Part shown: positions 27,057 through 36,660 of the stretch, piece by piece | Numbering within the stretch: the stretch's first letter is position 1 | Layout: each line of letters opens with the position of its first letter | Source: Magnetococcales bacterium | GTDB taxonomy: Bacteria; Pseudomonadota; Magnetococcia; Magnetococcales; Magnetaquicoccaceae | Direction of reading: 5' to 3' | Assembly (NCBI GenBank): GCA_015231915.1 | Contig: JADGAR010000032.1 | Coordinates: 1-40,450, forward strand | DNA length: 40,450 bases | Translations under genes and position numbers: made by a program | The notes under the pieces: model-generated | Told to the model about the DNA's origin: nothing | Database searches by the model: none | What the model saw: only the letters and a program-made list of their open reading frames with translations

Positions 27057-28316
27057 TCAGGAGGTGGTACGTTGAATATCGGCGCCCAGGGCTTGCAGTT
27101 TTTCCTCGATTCTTTCATAGCCGCGGTCGATATGGTAGACCCGCGAAATGGTGGTGGCCCCGCGTGCGGCCAGGCCTGCCAGCACCAGGGAGGCCGAGGC
27201 GCGCAGGTCGGTGGCCATGACCGGGGCGCCCAGCAGGTGATCCACCCCATGGACTTCGGCGATGTTGCCATGCACACGGATGTCGGCACCGAGCCGTTGC
27301 AATTCGGAGACGTGCATGAAGCGGTTTTCGAAGACCGTTTCCGTGATGCGGCTGGTGCCTCTGGCGAGGCTGTTGAGAACCAGCATCTGGGCTTGCAGGT
27401 CGGTGGGAAAGCCGGGATAGGGACAGGTTTCCAGGTTGACCGGTCGCAGTTGTTCGGGGACATGGACGCGGATGCGGCCTGGTTCCGGAAGTTCCACGGC
27501 CATGCCGGCGTCCCGCATGATCTGGATGGGGGTTTCCAGTGCTTCGGGGTCGGTATCGGTGAGCAGGATGTCTCCGCCGGTGACTGCGGCGGCCACCATG
27601 AAGGTGGCGGTTTCGATGCGATCCGGGATGATGCGGTGTTCGGTGCCGTGGAGTTCGTCCACCCCGTCGATGACGAGGATCGAGCTGCCCAGTCCCTGGA
27701 TGCGGGCGCCCATTTTGTTGAGGAAGATGGCCAGATCGGTCACTTCCGGTTCTCTGGCGGCGTTTTCCAGGATGGTGCGTCCCTTGGCCAGGGTGGCGGC
27801 CATCAGGAGGTTTTCCGTGCCGGTGACGGTGACCGGGTTCAGGATGATGTGCGCGCCGTGGAGGCGGTCGGCGCGGGCGCGGATGTAGCCTTCGTCGAGG
27901 GTGATCTCCGCGCCCATGGCGCGCAGGCCGTCGATATGGAGGTTGACCGGTCGGGAGCCGATGGCGCAGCCGCCTGGCAGGGAGATTTCCGCCATGCCGT
28001 GGCGGGCCACCAGGGGTCCCATCACCAGGATGGAGGCGCGCATGGTGCGCACCAGGTCGTAGGGGGCGCGAAAGTTGTTGACGCCGCTGTTGTCGATCTC
28101 CACCCCCAGGCGTTCGTCCACCGTGATGGCGGAGCCGTGCTGGCCGAGCAGTTCCAGCATGGTGGTGACATCCTTGAGGTGGGGAATGTTGGACAGGTGG
28201 ATGCGCTCGCCCGTGAGCAAGGTCGCGGCGAGGGCGGGGAGCGTGGCATTCTTGGCGCCACTGATCGGGATTGTGCCTTTCAGGGCGTGTCCGCCCCTTA
28301 CGATGATTTTGTCCAT
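27057..28316 (-). CDS. murA: UDP-N-acetylglucosamine 1-carboxyvinyltransferase
   Basis: The 419-aa enzyme transfers enolpyruvate from PEP to UDP-GlcNAc, the committed step of peptidoglycan synthesis and the target of fosfomycin. The start at 28316 gives [20 protein letters not shown] with the KN catalytic pair soon after (SGAKNATLP). The active-site Cys is present in [12 protein letters not shown], so fosfomycin sensitivity is expected at the target. Later parts include the [12 protein letters not shown] loop. murA leads the his genes, as in many proteobacteria, but here runs straight into hisH. Confidence 0.97.
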   Translation of the reverse strand: MDKIIVRGGHALKGTIPISGAKNATLPALAATLLTGERIHLSNIPHLKDVTTMLELLGQHGSAITVDERLGVEIDNSGVNNFRAPYDLVRTMRASILVMGPLVARHGMAEISLPGGCAIGSRPVNLHIDGLRAMGAEITLDEGYIRARADRLHGAHIILNPVTVTGTENLLMAATLAKGRTILENAAREPEVTDLAIFLNKMGARIQGLGSSILVIDGVDELHGTEHRIIPDRIETATFMVAAAVTGGDILLTDTDPEALETPIQIMRDAGMAVELPEPGRIRVHVPEQLRPVNLETCPYPGFPTDLQAQMLVLNSLARGTSRITETVFENRFMHVSELQRLGADIRVHGNIAEVHGVDHLLGAPVMATDLRASASLVLAGLAARGATTISRVYHIDRGYERIEEKLQALGADIQRTTS

Positions 28317-28401
28317 CCGGTCAGCATACCGGATGCCGGCCTGGCGGGCAAGGTTTCTTTGCGGGTTTTCAGGGCAATCGCATCGCAAAATCCATGGCAA
28401 G

Positions 28402-28430
28402 ATTTTTTCTTCCTGTCAGGCAAATTTCAA
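28402..28430 (-). promoter_or_regulatory. weak candidate promoter for murA-his
   Basis: On the minus strand, TTGAAA (28430-28425, five of six consensus bases) is followed after 17 nt by AAAAAT (28407-28402, four of six). It lies about 86 nt before the murA ATG in the only AT-rich part of this intergenic region. Confidence 0.3.
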
Positions 28431-28449
28431 ATATTATTGTCATGCGTAT

Positions 28450-29475
28450 TCAGGAGTTTCCATGGTGCGGACCGTCGAACACCTCTTCGAGGGTGCGCGC
28501 CATCAGGATGCGCGTGCTCCAGGTTTCCAGATGGGCCGGTTCGGCGGCTTCGATCCTGGCCTTGACCCATGCCGGAAGTTGGCCGAAGAGGTGTTGCAGT
28601 TGCCGCAACATCACCGCGCCTTCTCCCTTCAGGATACCTCTGGCTTCTCCCCTGGCTTCTCCCCTGGCTTCTCCCTTGACCAACAACTCTTGCGCATAAA
28701 TGGACAGCATGGCGTGATCCTCCTGATGGGTGACGTGTACAATGATCTTTCGGACGGTCTCCTGCCGCACTTCCGGAAAGGTGGTGATCAGATAGAACAC
28801 GACGGGGACCAGCAGTTCCGGGGCTTCCTGCAGGGCATCGGCGATCTGGCCGAGGGCGATTTCCTGTTCGCGTGGCGAGCGGGTACCGTATTTCAGGGCG
28901 AGAAAACCGGCGCGCAGGCGGGCGTGGCTGGAGAGATTGGGATCGGCGGTGGCGCTCAGGTCCACCAGAATATAGCGGACATTCAGCAGCCAGGGGTGGA
29001 GTTCCGGTTCGGCGCGGACCAAAGAGAGCAGGTCCGCCGGAAAGGACCATGGGGCGGCCCCGTGATAGACCACCATGGGGATCACTGCCGGCAGGAGATC
29101 CCATGCGTCGTCCATCTCGCGCACCGCCTGTTCGGCGACGGCCATTATTCCCCGCGTGACCTGCCACCCCACCTTGCGATCCGGGTAGCTCTTGTGTTCG
29201 ACGAGGAGATGGACGAACAGAGAGTCGCCGTTGAGCAGGCGTACCCGGAACAGCTTGTCGGAAAGGAACTCCCCCATGGCATCGGGCACGAAGGAGCCTT
29301 CCACCGGTTCGGGGAGATCCGGGGCCAGTCTGCTCGCGACTTCCGGCGGCAATCTTTCGCGCAACAGGTGGGCCACACTCTCCGGGTGGGAGAAGAGGAT
29401 CTTGAAGAGGCGATCATGCGGTCGGGCGATATCGAACAGAGGATCGTTCCGGTTTTGCAGTTCCGGCGTGCTCAT
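28450..29475 (-). CDS. Rpn-family PD-(D/E)XK nuclease/transposase-like protein
   Basis: The 341-aa product belongs to the Rpn/YhgA-like group (PDDEXK_2, recombination-promoting nuclease or putative transposase). The N-terminal part has HDRLFKILFSHPESV, and the nuclease core has PDAMGEF then HLLVEHKSYPDRKV, the E-x-K of the fold. A middle helical part (about 190-270) follows. Near residue 270 is GEARGEARGEARG, encoded by a 12-bp tandem repeat, as is common in this family's charged linker. The start at 29475 is chosen because GGAG lies 9 nt upstream; an ATG at 29502 is possible. The gene stands alone. Confidence 0.87.
   Translation of the reverse strand: MSTPELQNRNDPLFDIARPHDRLFKILFSHPESVAHLLRERLPPEVASRLAPDLPEPVEGSFVPDAMGEFLSDKLFRVRLLNGDSLFVHLLVEHKSYPDRKVGWQVTRGIMAVAEQAVREMDDAWDLLPAVIPMVVYHGAAPWSFPADLLSLVRAEPELHPWLLNVRYILVDLSATADPNLSSHARLRAGFLALKYGTRSPREQEIALGQIADALQEAPELLVPVVFYLITTFPEVRQETVRKIIVHVTHQEDHAMLSIYAQELLVKGEARGEARGEARGILKGEGAVMLRQLQHLFGQLPAWVKARIEAAEPAHLETWSTRILMARTLEEVFDGPHHGNS
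28642..28676. repeat. 12-bp tandem repeat inside the Rpn-like gene
   Basis: GGCTTCTCCCCT is repeated three times (the last copy ends in CCCTT). It encodes the GEAR unit on the minus strand. The unit is a multiple of three, so slippage would change the linker length without breaking the frame. Confidence 0.85.
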
Positions 29476-29898
29476 CGACAAAGACTCCATGGGGGTGGAC
29501 AACCGGCGATGGGGGTATTATTTTCCGGAACTGTTTGGGATGTCAAAGTTTTCGTCCATGGCGTCATTATCGTGCGGTCCGTGTCAAACGGATTCCGCAT
29601 GCAATTGCCCTGAATTTCCCTTGACATGCCGACAATCGAACCACAAAGTTGGACCTTGCCGGGATGTGTTCGGGAATGGGTGATCCCATATGCCTGGAAT
29701 TGTCGCGGCATGCCTTGTACGGATTGAAAAAAGCTTCTGTGAGAAGACTGAGTAGACGAAATCTCTATGGTTTTGCCTGGGATGGTCATCGTCTCTCGAT
29801 CATTGACTCGACATCACGGCGCGCGGAGTCGAACGGATCATGGAAGTCGCACAGGTGCAATTCTGCCAGGGAGTCGTGGATCCCGTGCTCCTGGATTC
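29476..29898. other. intergenic stretch without a supported gene
   Basis: These 423 bp separate the divergent Rpn-like gene and the broken response regulator. Short open frames exist on both strands, but none has a recognisable motif or ribosome-binding site. The region has a slightly lower GC content than its neighbours. No terminator or convincing promoter is seen. Confidence 0.5.
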
Positions 29899-30316
29899 AT
29901 GGAGACAAGACGCGAGACCGTGCTGCTCGTCTATGACGAGCGGATCAACCTGCAGGTGTTGCAGGAGTTGTTGGAGCCGCATTACGAACTCCTGCTGGCC
30001 AAGAGTGGCGCACAGGCCCTGAACAGGATGGGGGTGGTGCCACCTCCCGATCTGATCCTGCTGGACATCATGATGCCGGGAGTGGATGGTTATTCCCAAC
30101 CGTCGGCGTTTCGATCGAGACCTGGCGCAGGAGTGGAGTCACGCCATGGGTGGCGCAGGCCCTGGCGGGAGCCATGTCGCGCCCGGTCGATCTGCTGGCC
30201 CGTTACGGCGGGGAAGAGTTTGTCTGTCTGCTGCCCGGTGCCGATCCGAACGGCCTGGCGGTGGTGGGCCAGAAGTTGCTGGAGAGCGTCCGGAATCTGA
30301 ATCTGGAGCAACGACA
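29899..30316 (+). pseudogene. degenerate response regulator-GGDEF (diguanylate cyclase)
   Basis: From 29899 the frame reads METRRETVLLVYDERINL and continues to LILLDIMMPGVDGY, most of a receiver domain with its phospho-acceptor Asp. The usual first acidic-pocket Asp is Tyr (VYDE for VDDE). After DGY the frame is lost. Another frame gives IPNRRRFDRDLAQEWSHA (30088 on), the start of a GGDEF domain, and a further frame gives VAQALAGAMS through ARYGGEEFVCLLPG to about 30316. The central GGDEF helices and the final strand are missing. The gene thus has at least two internal deletions with frame changes and a 3' truncation at the TRAP operon. It cannot make a working cyclase. Confidence 0.85.
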
Positions 30317-30319
30317 GGG

Positions 30320-31603
30320 TCACAGCATGCCCAACCGGGTGGGCAGCCACAAGGAGAGGGCGGGCCAATAGGTGACCAGGACCAGAAATGCCAGCATGGC
30401 CATCATCCAGGGCAGGGCGGCGATGGTCACCTCGGTGAGGCCCATCCGGGTGAGGCCGCTGGCGATGTAGAGGTTCAGGCCCACCGGCGGGGTGACCATG
30501 CCGATCTCCATGTTCACGGTGAGGATGATGCCGAAGTGGACCGGATGGATGCCCAGTTTCGTGGCCACCGGGAACAGCAGCGGCGCCATGATCAGGATGA
30601 TGGACGAGGGTTCCATGAAGTCGCCGGCCAGCAACAGCAACAGGTTGACGGTCAACAGGAACATGATCGGCCCGAATCCCTGATCCAGCATCCATGCGGT
30701 CATGGTTTGGGGGATGTTTTCATAGGTCAGCAGAAACGAAAAAAGGATTGCATTGGTGATGATGTAGAGCAGCATGGCGCTCATGTTGGCCGCCTCGAGC
30801 AGCGCCTTGGGAACATCGGCCCATTTCAGGTCCCGATAGACGAAGACCGCCACGATGAAGGCGTAGACCGCGCTCATGGCCGCCGCTTCGGTCGGGGTGA
30901 AGACGCCGGAATAGATCCCGCCCATCACCACGAAAATCAGCGCCACCCCCCAGAGGCTCTCCCGCAGGGTGACCCAGCGTTCCCGCCAGCCGGCCTTGGG
31001 CTGCCGGGGATAGTTGAAGCGCCTCGCCCGCTCCCAGGTGACCACCCCCAGCAGGATGGCCAGCACGATCCCAGGCACGATCCCGGCCATGAACAGCGCC
31101 CCGATGGAGGTGTTGGTGGAGACCGCGTACATCACCAGGACGATCGAGGGGGGAATGAGAATCCCCAAAGCACCGGCAGTGGAAATGGCCCCGGAGCCGA
31201 ACTCCTTGGGAAATCCGGCCCGCGCCATGGCCGGCAGCAATATCGAGCCGATCGCCACCACCGTCGCGGGCGAGGAGCCGGATATGGCCGCGAACATGGC
31301 GCACGCCACCACCCCGGTCAATCCCAATCCGCCGTGCCAGTGGCCGACCAGGGCGTTGGCGAAGCGGATCATGCGCCGCGCCACCCCGCCATGGGTCAGA
31401 AACGTCCCGGCAAGAATGAAAAAAGGGATCGCCATGATCTCGAACCGCTCGATGCCGGTGAAGAGCTTCAGGGCCACGGCCTCGATGGGGACCCTGGTGA
31501 AGGCGAACAGGTAGATCAGGACCGTCATGCCCAGGGCGATGGAGATGGGCATGCCGGTAATCAGCAGCAGGGCCAGCAGGCCAAAGATGATCAGCGCGCT
31601 CAC
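30320..31603 (-). CDS. dctM: TRAP transporter large membrane subunit
   Basis: The 427-aa DctM-type protein carries about a dozen hydrophobic segments, with family motifs such as GMPISIALGM, MAIPFFILAGTFLTHGG, ISGSSPATVVAIGSI and GMVTPPVGLNLY. TRAP systems use an ion gradient to import carboxylates or related organic acids. The start overlaps the dctQ stop by four bases. The substrate cannot be read from the sequence. It is the last gene of dctP-dctQ-dctM. Confidence 0.95.
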   Translation of the reverse strand: MSALIIFGLLALLLITGMPISIALGMTVLIYLFAFTRVPIEAVALKLFTGIERFEIMAIPFFILAGTFLTHGGVARRMIRFANALVGHWHGGLGLTGVVACAMFAAISGSSPATVVAIGSILLPAMARAGFPKEFGSGAISTAGALGILIPPSIVLVMYAVSTNTSIGALFMAGIVPGIVLAILLGVVTWERARRFNYPRQPKAGWRERWVTLRESLWGVALIFVVMGGIYSGVFTPTEAAAMSAVYAFIVAVFVYRDLKWADVPKALLEAANMSAMLLYIITNAILFSFLLTYENIPQTMTAWMLDQGFGPIMFLLTVNLLLLLAGDFMEPSSIILIMAPLLFPVATKLGIHPVHFGIILTVNMEIGMVTPPVGLNLYIASGLTRMGLTEVTIAALPWMMAMLAFLVLVTYWPALSLWLPTRLGML

Positions 31604-32148
31604 AGGGCGCCCTCTTCGTGGAGTCCGGCCACCTGGAGCGGATCATGATGGGGCAGTTGCCGGGTGTGGATGAAACGCCACCCTACCTGAAGAAAGCGAA
31701 AACACATCAGAAACGACCCCAGCGGAATGCACAGATAGACCAGCCACACGGGGATCTCCAGGTCCGGCGAGGTCTGGTCGGTGTGGGCGATGGCCCAGAC
31801 GAAATGGGCGCCGAGGCTGCCGATCACCGCCGTGAACAGCGCCCCGCACCCCAGACCGAACAGGATCACCCGGTTGCGCAGGCCTTCCGAGAGCTTGAGG
31901 ATCACCACATCCACCCCCACATGGATACCGGTGCGCACCCCGTAGGCCGCGCCGAACTTTGCCATCCAGATGAAGAGATAAATGCACAACTCCTGCGCCC
32001 AACTCGTGGAGTATTGCGTCAGATACGGAAAAAGAAATGCAATCCCCAGCGCGTAGCGATGGGCGACGGCCACGAAAACGATCAGCGTGGCTGCCGCCAT
32101 CAGCAGGGTGATCAGCCACTCCTCCAGGTGATCCAGGACCCTGATCAT
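31600..32148 (-). CDS. dctQ: TRAP transporter small membrane subunit
   Basis: The 182-aa DctQ-type protein has four predicted membrane spans and the family segment WAQELCIYLFIWMAKFGAAYGV followed by RTGIHVGVDVV. The start at 32148 (MIRVLDHLEEW) is preferred over an upstream ATG at 32187, which would lie inside dctP. It begins 4 nt after the dctP stop. It couples the membrane subunit DctM with the periplasmic receptor. Confidence 0.93.
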   Translation of the reverse strand: MIRVLDHLEEWLITLLMAAATLIVFVAVAHRYALGIAFLFPYLTQYSTSWAQELCIYLFIWMAKFGAAYGVRTGIHVGVDVVILKLSEGLRNRVILFGLGCGALFTAVIGSLGAHFVWAIAHTDQTSPDLEIPVWLVYLCIPLGSFLMCFRFLQVGWRFIHTRQLPHHDPLQVAGLHEEGAL

Positions 32149-32152
32149 GCGC

Positions 32153-33163
32153 TCACAGTTTGTCCGGGTCGAAGCCGGTGACCTCATGAATCGAGCGGAT
32201 CAGTTCCGCGCCGATGCGGCCTTCCATCTCCCGGTGGGTTTTGACCATGACCTTTTTCCAGGCCAGACGCTGTTCCGGGGTGAGGGGCGTGATTTGGGTC
32301 TTGCCGGACTGGCGGACCTGCTCCAGCGCCTTGTCGTTTTCGTCCTTGGCGATGGTGTTGGCGAATCGGGTGGCCTCGGCCATCGCCTGCTCCAGCTGGC
32401 TGCGGATCGCTTCCGGCAGCTGATCCCAGAACGCCTTGTTGACGATCACGGCGTAGCCCAGATAGCCGTGATTGGACAGGGTCATGTGTTTTTGCACTTC
32501 GTGCATTTTTTGGGTGTAGAAGTTCGACACCGGGTTTTCCGTGCCGTCCACCACGCCGGTCTGCAGGGCCTGGTAGACCTCGGAGAAGGGCAGCACCTGC
32601 GGATTGGCCCCCAGGGAGCGCATTTGCGCCTCCAGGACTTTGGAGGATTGAATGCGCAGCTTCAATCCCTGAAAATCGGCTGGCGTCTGCAGGGGCCTGT
32701 TGGCGCTCATCTGCTTGAAGCCGTTGTCCCAGTAGGCCAGTCCGAGGATTTTCCTGGCGGTCAGTTTGTCGAGCAGGCTTTTCCCCACCGCGCCCTGGGT
32801 GACCTTGTGCAGATCCTCGTAGTTGTCGAAGAGAAAGGGCAGGTCGAAGACCTCGAACTCCTTGACCCCCAGCGGGCCGAATTTGGCCAGGGAGGGGGCC
32901 AGCATCTGCACCGCGCCCATCAGCAGGGCTTCCATCTCCTCCTTGTCCTTGTAGAGCTGGCTGTTGGGATAGAGTTCCACCTTGACCTGGCCTGCGGTAT
33001 AGCGATCCGCCAGGTCGCGGAATTTTTCCGCCGCCTTGTGCTTGGGGGTATCCACTGCCACCACGTGGCTGAACTTGATGACGATCGGCTCCCCTGCCTG
33101 GGCCGGATCGGGTGTCACCAGCAGCAATGCGCAGAGCGTCAGAACGAGTTTCCAGGGTTTCAT
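32153..33163 (-). CDS. dctP: TRAP transporter periplasmic solute-binding protein
   Basis: The DctP-family receptor has a signal peptide (MKPWKLVLTLCALLLVTPDPAQA) and then EPIVIKFSHVVAVDTPKHKA. The mature part has LRIQSSKVLEAQMRSLGANP, including the Arg that commonly binds a substrate carboxylate, and FSEVYQALQTGVVDGTENP, the family signature. The start at 33163 is chosen from GGAG 9 nt upstream; an ATG 15 nt earlier is possible. It heads the TRAP operon and is divergent from the hybrid kinase gene across about 240 bp. Confidence 0.94.
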   Translation of the reverse strand: MKPWKLVLTLCALLLVTPDPAQAGEPIVIKFSHVVAVDTPKHKAAEKFRDLADRYTAGQVKVELYPNSQLYKDKEEMEALLMGAVQMLAPSLAKFGPLGVKEFEVFDLPFLFDNYEDLHKVTQGAVGKSLLDKLTARKILGLAYWDNGFKQMSANRPLQTPADFQGLKLRIQSSKVLEAQMRSLGANPQVLPFSEVYQALQTGVVDGTENPVSNFYTQKMHEVQKHMTLSNHGYLGYAVIVNKAFWDQLPEAIRSQLEQAMAEATRFANTIAKDENDKALEQVRQSGKTQITPLTPEQRLAWKKVMVKTHREMEGRIGAELIRSIHEVTGFDPDKL

Positions 33164-33406
33164 GCGAGGCGTCTCCATGGTCGAGGATCGGGTGGAACGG
33201 GAACCGGCGTCCCGTTAGAATAGGTCACAATTCCTCGCCGTCAAGTTTTTTGTGTCGCGGAATGTGAGCCGGGCATCGTGCAATTGGCAGGCCCCGCACG
33301 GTTTTCGCTTTGACTTTTTGCCCCCAAAGGGGGCATGATGTTCTTGTTTGCAAAAAAGAGAGGGTCCACCTTCCAAACCAAAGTTTGATCTAGCGGCAGG
33401 GAGTGG

Positions 33407-36400
33407 ATGAAAATGGTTCGCTGGATAGCTCTGCTCACCTTGAGCATGCTCCTGCTCCTGTCGGTTCCCCAGTGGGGCAGGGCGTGGGCCGCCACAGAGG
33501 CGGTCACGGGTGGGGAGGGGATGCGCCTGACCCCGCAAGAGCAGGCCTGGCTTGCAGACCATCCACGTCTGCGACTGGGGGATGATTTCACCTGGCCCCC
33601 ATTTGTCTTCATGGACGACAAGGGGGTCTTCAGCGGCATCAGCGCCGACTACATCGCAACCGTTGCCAAAGCGCTTGGCGTAGAGATTCAACCCGTTCGG
33701 GACCTGACCTGGGCCGAGGTGCTGGCCAAGGTGAAACAGGGTGAAATCGACCTGTTGCCTGCCGTGGCGCGCTCTGCGGAACGCGAGGCGTTTCTGCATT
33801 TCACCAGGCCCTACATCTCCTTTCCGGTGGTGATCGCCAGCCACGAGCATGGCGTGTTTGTCCACGATTTGTCCGGCCTGGTCGGGCGCAAGGTTGGCGT
33901 GGTGAAGGGGTATATCACCCACGAGTTGCTGGCCAAGGCCTTTCCGGCCATGCGGCTCGTGCTCTTCGATGGTCTCGCCGCCGGGTTGCAAGCCCTGGAA
34001 TCCCGTCACATCGACGCTTTGGTGGACAATCTGGGGGCCATTACTTATGAGATTCGCCGTCTCCGTCTGGCCCATGTCAAAATCGTTGCCCCCACACCCT
34101 ACACATTCGAACTCGCCATGGCCGTGCGCAAGGATTGGCCGGAACTTGCCAACCTGCTCGACCGGATCCTGGATGACATGAGCAGCCGGGAAAAGATTGC
34201 CATCGAGAACCGCTGGCTGGCTGTCGATGTCCATTTTGGCATGGATTTCAAAACGGTATGGCGTTGGGCGCTCCCGGTCGGTCTGGCGGGGTTGCTGGTT
34301 CTGGTCACCTTTGTGGTCTGGAACCGGAAACTGGCTGCGGAGGTCGCCGAGCGTTTGCGGGTGCAACAGGCTCTGGAGGCGGCGGCCCTCCTGCTGACCC
34401 GGGAGATCGATGAGCGGAGCCAGATTCAAGAGGAGCTGCAACGGGAGCGGGACAAGTTGTATGGCATTCTGAACGCCATGCACGACGGGGTGTACATCGT
34501 GGATCAGGAGTACCATCTCGAGTTTGTCAATGGGGTGGTGGAGCAGCGTTTCGGCCCGCCTGGCGGACGCAAATGCCATCGCTATTTTCTCGACAGTGCC
34601 GCACCGTGCCCCTGGTGCAAAATTGCACAGGTGCTCCATGGCGAATCGATCCGCTGGGAGTGGCACTCCGCCCAGAGCGGTCAGACCTTCGACCGGCTGG
34701 ACACCCCCTTGCGCCACGGCGATGGCGCCATTCGCACCATCGCGTTTCTGCACGATATTACCGCGCGCAAGGAGCAGGAGCGCGAGTTGAAACAGCTCGA
34801 GTGGCTGTTGAAGCCGAAAGTATTCACGGCTGACGCCTTTCAACCCGTATATGGGGACATTACCCGCTTCAACACCGACCGTACCATCCTGGATGCGTTG
34901 GGCGCGGCAACCCTCGAGACCATCGTGAGTGAATTCATGGGGATGCTGTCCACCTCCTCGGCTGTTTACGAGATCAATGGCGACTATGCAGCCGGCATTT
35001 TTTCCTCCGGGTGGTGCCAGATGATGGATTCCGCCTCTTTCCGGCTGTGCGGAAGCGATGATCCGGTTCAGGCGCTGGGTTCCGGCAAGTGGCTCTGTCA
35101 TGAATCCTGCTGGTCGGAAGCCGTCCGGCCTGCGCTTGCCAGCGGGCTGCCCAACGATATCGAATGCAAAGGCGGCATCCGTCTCTACTCGGTGCCCATT
35201 CGCCTGGGAGAGCGGATCATCGGTGGCATCAATTTCGGTTATGGATCGCCACCCAACCGCCGGGAAAAATGGCTTGCGCTTGCAGAAGCGTATCGTCTGG
35301 ATATCCGGGAAATCGAAAAACAGGCCAGGGAATACCAGCCCAGGCCGCAGTTCGTGATCGACCTGGCCAAACATCGACTCGCCGAGGCCGCCAACCTGAT
35401 CGCCTTGCTGGTCGCCAAGAAAGAGAGCGAAGACGCCTTGCGTCATGCCAAGGAACAGGCCGAGGGAGCTGCCCAGGTCAAGGGGGATTTCCTGGCCGCC
35501 ATGAGTCACGAGATCCGCACCCCCATGAACGTGGTACTGGGCATGTCGGAGTTGTTGCTGGAAACCGATCTTTCCCCTGTGCAGCGCCGTTTTGCCCAGA
35601 CCATGCACCATTCGGGCAAGGCCATGCTGGGGGTGATCAACGATGTCCTGGATTTCTCCCGCATCGAGGCGGGGCGCATCACCCTGGTGGATGTGCCCCT
35701 TTCCCCCCGTCAGGTGGTGGTGGAAACCGCCAATCTGATGCAGGTGGTCGCCGAGCAGAAGGGACTCACCCTGGGGCATCGGGTGGCCACCGACCTGCCG
35801 GAGGCCGTGTTGGGAGACGATACCCGGATCCGGCAGATTCTCATCAATCTGCTGGGCAACGCGATCAAGTTCACCCAGCAGGGGGGAGTGGAGGTGGTTT
35901 TGACCCGCCATCCCGACGAACCGGAAACCCTCCTGTTTCAGGTCACGGACAGCGGCATCGGCATTGCCCCGGAGCAGATGGAGACCATTTTCGAACAGTT
36001 CACCCAGGCCGACGCGGGGATAACCCGGCGGTATGGCGGAACCGGACTGGGACTGACCATCTCCCGGCGTCTGGTGGGGATGATGGGCGGTCGCATCGGC
36101 GTGACCAGCGTCTTGGGGCAAGGGAGTACCTTTTCGTTCACGCTCCCCATGCGCGCTGTCGAGCCGTCATTGTCCATCGCCATCCCTCCCGAACCCCTCC
36201 CCGCAACCCGGCCCTTTTCTCTGAATCTTTTGCTGGCGGAAGATGTCGAGGAGAACCGGATCCTCTTCGAGGCCTATCTCATGCAAACCCCGCATCATCT
36301 GGTGATGGTCCAGGACGGGGTGGAGGCGGTGGAACGTGTGCAGGCGGAGCATTTCGACGTGGTAGTCATGGACGTGCAGATGCCCAGAATGGACGGTTAT

Positions 36401-36604
36401 ACCGCCACCCGCCGGATTCGCCAGTGGGAGCGGGAAACGGGCTGCGCCCCCGTGCCGATCATCGCCCTGTCCGCCCATGCCCTGGAGGGCGAGAAGCAGC
36501 GCAGCGAAGAGGCCGGATGTACGAGTTATCTTGCCAAACCCGTCAACAAAAAGGAGTTGCTGGATCGGTTGCGCCACGTCGCCCAGTTGTCTGCCCTGCA
36601 CTGA
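33407..36604 (+). CDS. hybrid sensor histidine kinase: SBP_bac_3-PAS-PocR-HisKA-HATPase-REC
   Basis: The 1065-aa protein begins with a signal peptide (1-28) and a periplasmic SBP_bac_3 domain (about 40-265, starting [19 protein letters not shown]). One membrane span (about 285-305) and a coiled coil follow. A PAS domain (about 345-455) contains a Cys-rich CPWC segment. A PocR-type domain (about 468-612) has [11 protein letters not shown] and GGINFGYG. The kinase core has H701 in [26 protein letters not shown] and [12 protein letters not shown]. The receiver domain has D989 in [11 protein letters not shown] and [10 protein letters not shown]. It thus has an outside and an inside small-molecule input. 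Divergence from dctPQM suggests it may control or sense the TRAP substrate. No output partner is adjacent. Confidence 0.92.
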   Translation: MKMVRWIALLTLSMLLLLSVPQWGRAWAATEAVTGGEGMRLTPQEQAWLADHPRLRLGDDFTWPPFVFMDDKGVFSGISADYIATVAKALGVEIQPVRDLTWAEVLAKVKQGEIDLLPAVARSAEREAFLHFTRPYISFPVVIASHEHGVFVHDLSGLVGRKVGVVKGYITHELLAKAFPAMRLVLFDGLAAGLQALESRHIDALVDNLGAITYEIRRLRLAHVKIVAPTPYTFELAMAVRKDWPELANLLDRILDDMSSREKIAIENRWLAVDVHFGMDFKTVWRWALPVGLAGLLVLVTFVVWNRKLAAEVAERLRVQQALEAAALLLTREIDERSQIQEELQRERDKLYGILNAMHDGVYIVDQEYHLEFVNGVVEQRFGPPGGRKCHRYFLDSAAPCPWCKIAQVLHGESIRWEWHSAQSGQTFDRLDTPLRHGDGAIRTIAFLHDITARKEQERELKQLEWLLKPKVFTADAFQPVYGDITRFNTDRTILDALGAATLETIVSEFMGMLSTSSAVYEINGDYAAGIFSSGWCQMMDSASFRLCGSDDPVQALGSGKWLCHESCWSEAVRPALASGLPNDIECKGGIRLYSVPIRLGERIIGGINFGYGSPPNRREKWLALAEAYRLDIREIEKQAREYQPRPQFVIDLAKHRLAEAANLIALLVAKKESEDALRHAKEQAEGAAQVKGDFLAAMSHEIRTPMNVVLGMSELLLETDLSPVQRRFAQTMHHSGKAMLGVINDVLDFSRIEAGRITLVDVPLSPRQVVVETANLMQVVAEQKGLTLGHRVATDLPEAVLGDDTRIRQILINLLGNAIKFTQQGGVEVVLTRHPDEPETLLFQVTDSGIGIAPEQMETIFEQFTQADAGITRRYGGTGLGLTISRRLVGMMGGRIGVTSVLGQGSTFSFTLPMRAVEPSLSIAIPPEPLPATRPFSLNLLLAEDVEENRILFEAYLMQTPHHLVMVQDGVEAVERVQAEHFDVVVMDVQMPRMDGYTATRRIRQWERETGCAPVPIIALSAHALEGEKQRSEEAGCTSYLAKPVNKKELLDRLRHVAQLSALH

Positions 36605-36660
36605 GGCACGATTCGTATTGCTGCTGTCTGCGGAATGATCTTTTTCTCCCGGTATTCGTC

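Noticed and set aside
29472-29789. 105-codon minus-strand frame upstream of the Rpn-like gene
   Set aside because: It has no recognisable domain, its end lies at the Rpn-like start region, and its composition is not coding-like.
33316-33334. Hairpin GCCCCC-AAA-GGGGGC with adjacent T-run, as a terminator
   Set aside because: The T-run precedes the stem on the plus strand and becomes an A-run after it on the minus strand, so neither orientation gives a factor-independent terminator. It could be an operator, but there is nothing to support that.
33215-36121. 968-codon minus-strand open frame opposite the hybrid kinase
   Set aside because: It is entirely antisense to a protein with complete sensor, kinase and receiver motifs. 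Its translation is rich in Gln, Gly, His and Pro and shows no domain.
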